A stretch of 34,765 nt of DNA, taken from positions 1 to 34,765 of the forward strand of contig JAIKWU010000005.1 of assembly GCA_024684455.1 (NCBI GenBank). Direction: 5' to 3'. Every line of letters begins with the position of its first letter. Positions within the stretch are counted from its first letter, which is position 1. The notes under the pieces are model-generated. The model was not told the origin of the DNA. It searched no databases and saw only the letters and a list, made by a program, of their open reading frames with translations. The position numbers and the translations under genes are program-made. The DNA comes from Bacteroidaceae bacterium (GTDB taxonomy: Bacteria > Bacteroidota > Bacteroidia > Bacteroidales > Bacteroidaceae). Shown here in pieces: positions 31,960 to 34,765 of this stretch.

Positions 31960-34290
31960 ATGAAGATTAAACATACAATGAAGGTTGCCATTCTTTCCGC
32001 CCTCACAGCGATGGGCGGAGGCATCCTCTTCACCTCCTGTGAAGATATGTTCACCACCGACAACGGACTCGTCACCGACGACCTTGCCCCCAAGGACACA
32101 GTCTATACGATGATGGGTATTGTCAAGAATATGCAACGCATCATGGACCGCACAGTCATCTTTGGTGAGTTGCGTTCCGACCTCGTTGATGTAGGTGTCA
32201 ATACCCCCTCCGACCTTCGAGATGTCGCAGGGTTCAATGTCAGCGATAAGAACGCATACAACGAACCGCGTGACTTCTACAACGTTATCAACTCCTGCAA
32301 CATCTATCTGGCGAACGTTGATGCACAGCGTCGTTCCATCCACACCGGTGAGAACTCTTATGGCGAACTCTACTTCGAGAAGGAAATCATTGCCACCAAG
32401 TGTTTCCGTGCTTGGACCTATCTCCAGCTCGCACAGATTTACGGTGCGCAGAACATTCCGTTTATCACCGAGCCCGTCGTTACAGCCGATGCAGCTGAGC
32501 AGATGGTTGCCAACACCGCCAACCGCACGACGATGGACGCCCTTTGCACCTTCTTCATCAACGACATCAAGCAGTATGCCGACAAGATAGAAGACAACGA
32601 ACTGCTGGTGCCCGACTACTCCGTTACATTTGAGTCAGGTCAGGAGACGAATACAAAAATTAGTTACAGCAAGTTCTTCATTCCTGTACGTCTGATGCTT
32701 GCCGAACTCTATCTTTGGCGCGGCTCCTTCACACAGAGCGTAGCCGACTTCCGCGAAGCCGTACGCTACTATCACGAATTCCTGACCCACGGTACCGATA
32801 CCCGTAATTATCTGTTGGGTTCCAACCGCGTGGAATGGAGACATGGAAGCGAACGCTTCTCCGGTACGTCTAACAGTTACTTCAACCAGTTCCGTTTGGC
32901 ATCGCGAAGTATGGTCACGGTTCTCCCGATGGACACGACCACTTATTATGGAAACACTTCCAACATTCGTGAAGTCTTCAGTTCCAAGTACAGCAACAAC
33001 TACTATCCTGCTGCCGTACCTTCAGAGCGTCTGAAGGAAATATCCCAGGCACAGAACTATCTTTATGTTGATTACACAGGCGCCGTCAGCCTCTCCGACA
33101 TCGAGACAGAATACGCTCCGAAGGACGAAGCCACCCTGCGCACACGTTTCGACAAGCGTTGGTGGATGTATGTAGGCGACCTCCGCTTCAATGGCAACTG
33201 CACACTCATGGACTACAACAACTCCGAACACGCAGACTATAGCAGCGAATGGTCCTTTATCAACAAGTGGGAATTTAATGGCACAGGCTCCTCCATTACC
33301 ACCACCGACCAGCGTCCGGAATTCATGCCTATCTACCGTCTCGCCATCGTCTATCTCCACCTGGCCGAGGCTCTCAACCGTGCAGGCTTCCCCGAGTCGG
33401 CTTTCGTCATCCTCAAGTACGGACTCTCCACTTCTGCACTTCAGAATTACGCACCCAGCGAGTTTGAAGCCCTCAAGGCCATTACAGCCATCAGCAGTAA
33501 GGACGTCAACTTCACCGAGTGGGATGTCAACTACTTCGTCACGCCCGACATGGTCACCTTCACCAGTCTTGTGTCTCACGAGTTCAACCAGTGGCCCATT
33601 CATGCCTATGGTTGCGGTGATGTCTATTTCGACGACAACTACACCATCGGTGCCAGCCTCTCCGATCCCAAGTACGCTCAGGGTGACGAGACTCTCCAGT
33701 ATGTTCTCGATGACGAAGGAGTCATCATCCGTGATGAAGAAGGAAATCCCGACCTTACGGCCGACGGTACAAAGGTCTATAACTATGGGGTGTGGACTAC
33801 AACGCAAACTTCTGGAGGCAGTACTGTGTGGGACGGCTTCAATCTGTCTTCGTTGCCTGACTATTGGCAGTCGACCATGTCTTACGACGATTTCCTTAAC
33901 TTCCTTGCCGAGAATACAACGTACGTCCCGTCTCCTGACATAGACATCACAACCCTGACTGACGAGGAACTTCATGACATCTACAACACCTACGTGAGCG
34001 ACTGCAATGCTTTTCAGACAACGCTCAACCACAACCTCGCCGTCAAGGCTGCTGCTGCCCCCGACCGTCAGGTTGACGTGGCCATGAAAATCCTCAACGA
34101 GGAAGCCCTCGAAGGCATGTTTGAAGGCCACCGCTTCGGCGACCTCATGCGTTACTCATGGCAGGAAGGTAATCCCGCACTCCTTGGACAAGCCGTGTCA
34201 AAGCGTCCTGGAACGACATCGCCAGACGGCACGCTCGCAAGCAAACTTGCCAGCGAAGCCGGATGGTACGTCAAACTTCCGACGCGTTAA
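31960..34290 (+). CDS. SusD/RagB-family surface lipoprotein 2
   Basis: A 776-residue lipoprotein, long for SusD (about 500-650). The acylated cysteine is C27 (LFTSCEDMF). Family features are EPRDFYNVINSCNIYLANVD, KCFRAWTYLQLAQIYGAQNI, RLAIVYLHLAEALNRAG and the C-terminal KILNEEALEGMFEGHRFGDL followed by MRYS. The extra length lies mostly between the two conserved halves, including an acidic hairpin-like DDEGVIIRDEEGNPDLTADG and a following region ending in CNAFQTTLNHNLAVKAAA, which may be an added ligand-binding loop. It is the last gene of the operon; a terminator follows 17 bases after the stop. Confidence 0.93.
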   Translation: MKIKHTMKVAILSALTAMGGGILFTSCEDMFTTDNGLVTDDLAPKDTVYTMMGIVKNMQRIMDRTVIFGELRSDLVDVGVNTPSDLRDVAGFNVSDKNAYNEPRDFYNVINSCNIYLANVDAQRRSIHTGENSYGELYFEKEIIATKCFRAWTYLQLAQIYGAQNIPFITEPVVTADAAEQMVANTANRTTMDALCTFFINDIKQYADKIEDNELLVPDYSVTFESGQETNTKISYSKFFIPVRLMLAELYLWRGSFTQSVADFREAVRYYHEFLTHGTDTRNYLLGSNRVEWRHGSERFSGTSNSYFNQFRLASRSMVTVLPMDTTTYYGNTSNIREVFSSKYSNNYYPAAVPSERLKEISQAQNYLYVDYTGAVSLSDIETEYAPKDEATLRTRFDKRWWMYVGDLRFNGNCTLMDYNNSEHADYSSEWSFINKWEFNGTGSSITTTDQRPEFMPIYRLAIVYLHLAEALNRAGFPESAFVILKYGLSTSALQNYAPSEFEALKAITAISSKDVNFTEWDVNYFVTPDMVTFTSLVSHEFNQWPIHAYGCGDVYFDDNYTIGASLSDPKYAQGDETLQYVLDDEGVIIRDEEGNPDLTADGTKVYNYGVWTTTQTSGGSTVWDGFNLSSLPDYWQSTMSYDDFLNFLAENTTYVPSPDIDITTLTDEELHDIYNTYVSDCNAFQTTLNHNLAVKAAAAPDRQVDVAMKILNEEALEGMFEGHRFGDLMRYSWQEGNPALLGQAVSKRPGTTSPDGTLASKLASEAGWYVKLPTR

Positions 34291-34306
34291 CCCCATACAT
34301 CCGATG

Positions 34307-34342
34307 AAAGCCTCACAGACAGTTCTCTGTGAGGCTTTTTTT
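34307..34342 (+). terminator. Intrinsic terminator of the FAS1/SusCD operon
   Basis: AAAGCCTCACAGA (34307-34319) pairs over 13 bp with TCTGTGAGGCTTT (34326-34338) around a six-base loop, and T continues to 34342. It is a strong Rho-independent terminator closing the operon of seven genes. Confidence 0.93.
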
Positions 34343-34381
34343 GTACTCCCACCAACACAGCTTTCCATGCGTTCCTAAGCC

Positions 34382-34491
34382 GATACACCTGTGTCACCGC
34401 GTTGGTACGTTTGTGTCACCGCGTTGGTACGTTTGTGCCACCGCGTTGGTACGTCCGTTCCACCGCGTTGGTACGTTTGTGCCGGCGCGCC
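34382..34491 (+). repeat. Tandem 22-bp repeat array, copy 2
   Basis: Five contiguous units of exactly 22 bases start at 34382, 34404, 34426, 34448 and 34470. A typical unit begins GGTACGTTTGTG and ends CACCGCGTT; the last unit drifts to GCCGGCGCGCC. A typical unit agrees at 18 of 22 positions with a typical unit of the array at 7350-7481 read on its minus strand. The array lies just downstream of the SusD 2 terminator, in the sense of that operon. Confidence 0.88.
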
Positions 34492-34632
34492 GGTCCAGTC
34501 CGCCGTCCCCCTCTCGCGTGCGCCCGCGCGCGCAGGTATATATTTATAAGTTGCCGTTTGCCCTCTTCCCCGTGCCCGTTCCGTCCCTTCCCGTCTCTTT
34601 TTCGTTTTTTTTTGAAAAAAGTGCGTGAAAGA
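34492..34632. other. Intergenic stretch, GC-rich then AT-rich, no gene seen
   Basis: A GC-rich run with alternating CG (around 34512-34535) passes abruptly into TATATATTTATAAG and then pyrimidine-rich DNA ending in nine T, GA and a run of A. ORFs here exist only because the repeats and the pyrimidine tract are open in several frames on both strands. AAAAGTGCGT occurs at 34617-34626 and again at 34648-34657, bracketing the -33 of the promoter that follows. Confidence 0.5.
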
Positions 34633-34664
34633 TTTGGCAGGTTCGTGAAAAGTGCGTACCTTTG
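34633..34664 (+). promoter_or_regulatory. Predicted promoter reading out of the window
   Basis: TTTG (34633-34636), exactly 20 bases, then TACCTTTG (34657-34664) is a complete consensus match. The start site would be near 34670. The gene it serves lies beyond the window. Confidence 0.75.
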
Positions 34665-34687
34665 CACCCGCATTCGGAAAAGGGCAC

Positions 34688-34721
34688 GTGTTCCGCGACG
34701 TCAGGTTGCGGCACTTTTTTT
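34688..34721 (+). terminator. Terminator-like hairpin just after the right-edge promoter
   Basis: GTG-TT-CCGC (34688-34696) pairs with GCGG-CAC (34708-34714), a short stem with a two-base bulge, followed by seven T. It lies about 20-45 bases after the predicted start site. It could be an attenuator in the leader of the downstream gene; the stem is weak, so chance is possible. Confidence 0.35.
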
Positions 34722-34765
34722 CTGACTGCGCTGGGGACTTTGACATGCTGGAACAAGGGAGAAGC

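Noticed and set aside
33022-34131. A 369-codon antisense ORF opposite SusD 2
   Set aside because: It lies wholly inside a strongly supported gene and its residue composition is what a codon shadow gives.
34382-34491. CRISPR array
   Set aside because: The 22-base units are contiguous with no unique spacers, they drift in sequence, and no cas gene is in the window.
34329-34746. Overlapping ORFs of 85-123 codons on both strands at the right edge
   Set aside because: They are open in several frames because of the 22-bp repeats and the pyrimidine tract; the peptides are Arg/Trp/Thr-rich repeats with no signal or domain.

Overview
The window reads as chromosomal DNA of a Bacteroidales bacterium, most likely a Prevotella-like member of the Prevotellaceae. 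The evidence is the gene order and sequences of the ribosomal cluster, a bL36 that has lost most zinc ligands, two SusC/SusD pairs, an AraC-type regulator with a periplasmic propeller, promoters of the Bacteroidetes type (TTTG, about 20 bases, TAnnTTTG), and an almost complete lack of Shine-Dalgarno sites. The species cannot be fixed from sequence reading alone.

Region 1 (1-7280, + strand) is the distal half of the S10-spc-alpha ribosomal cluster: the last codons of rplF, then rplR, rpsE, rpmD, rplO, secY, map, infA, rpmJ, rpsM, rpsK, rpsD, rpoA and rplQ, closed by a strong intrinsic terminator. The only sizeable gap (107 bases, before rpsD) can fold into two mutually exclusive hairpins and may be an S4-binding leader.

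Region 2 (7300-9940) is accessory. A tandem 22-bp repeat array is followed by two minus-strand genes: an EcoRI-type adenine methyltransferase and, after it, a DUF262/HNH nuclease. They look like a compact restriction-modification or defence pair. Between a predicted minus-strand promoter and the methyltransferase lies a ~200-base nested palindrome that should fold into a long rod-like RNA.

Region 3 (9940-10945) has no convincing gene. It holds a promoter followed about 190 bases later by an intrinsic terminator, which makes a small-RNA candidate, and then a ~238-bp palindromic element. This element has near-perfect terminal inverted repeats, a pair of inverted REP-like GC-rich modules, and an 8-bp direct repeat that coincides with the terminator's T-tract.

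Region 4 (10946-34342, + strand) is a Sus-like uptake locus. It starts with a membrane-anchored regulator (propeller, Y_Y_Y domain, one TM helix, AraC HTH) that has no kinase or receiver domain, then a secreted CotH-type protein with its own terminator. Seven tightly spaced genes follow: FAS1 lipoprotein A, SusC, SusD, FAS1 lipoproteins B and C, a second SusC and a second SusD, ending in a terminator. No glycoside hydrolase, sulfatase, lyase or protease is encoded, so this is a fasciclin-SusCD locus rather than a classic polysaccharide utilisation locus. The regulator probably senses a periplasmic ligand and drives the operon from the 15.9-16.1 kb promoter region, where several copies of a GTTAAAA-type half-site lie. 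The right edge holds a second array of the same 22-bp repeat family, then a promoter reading out of the window.
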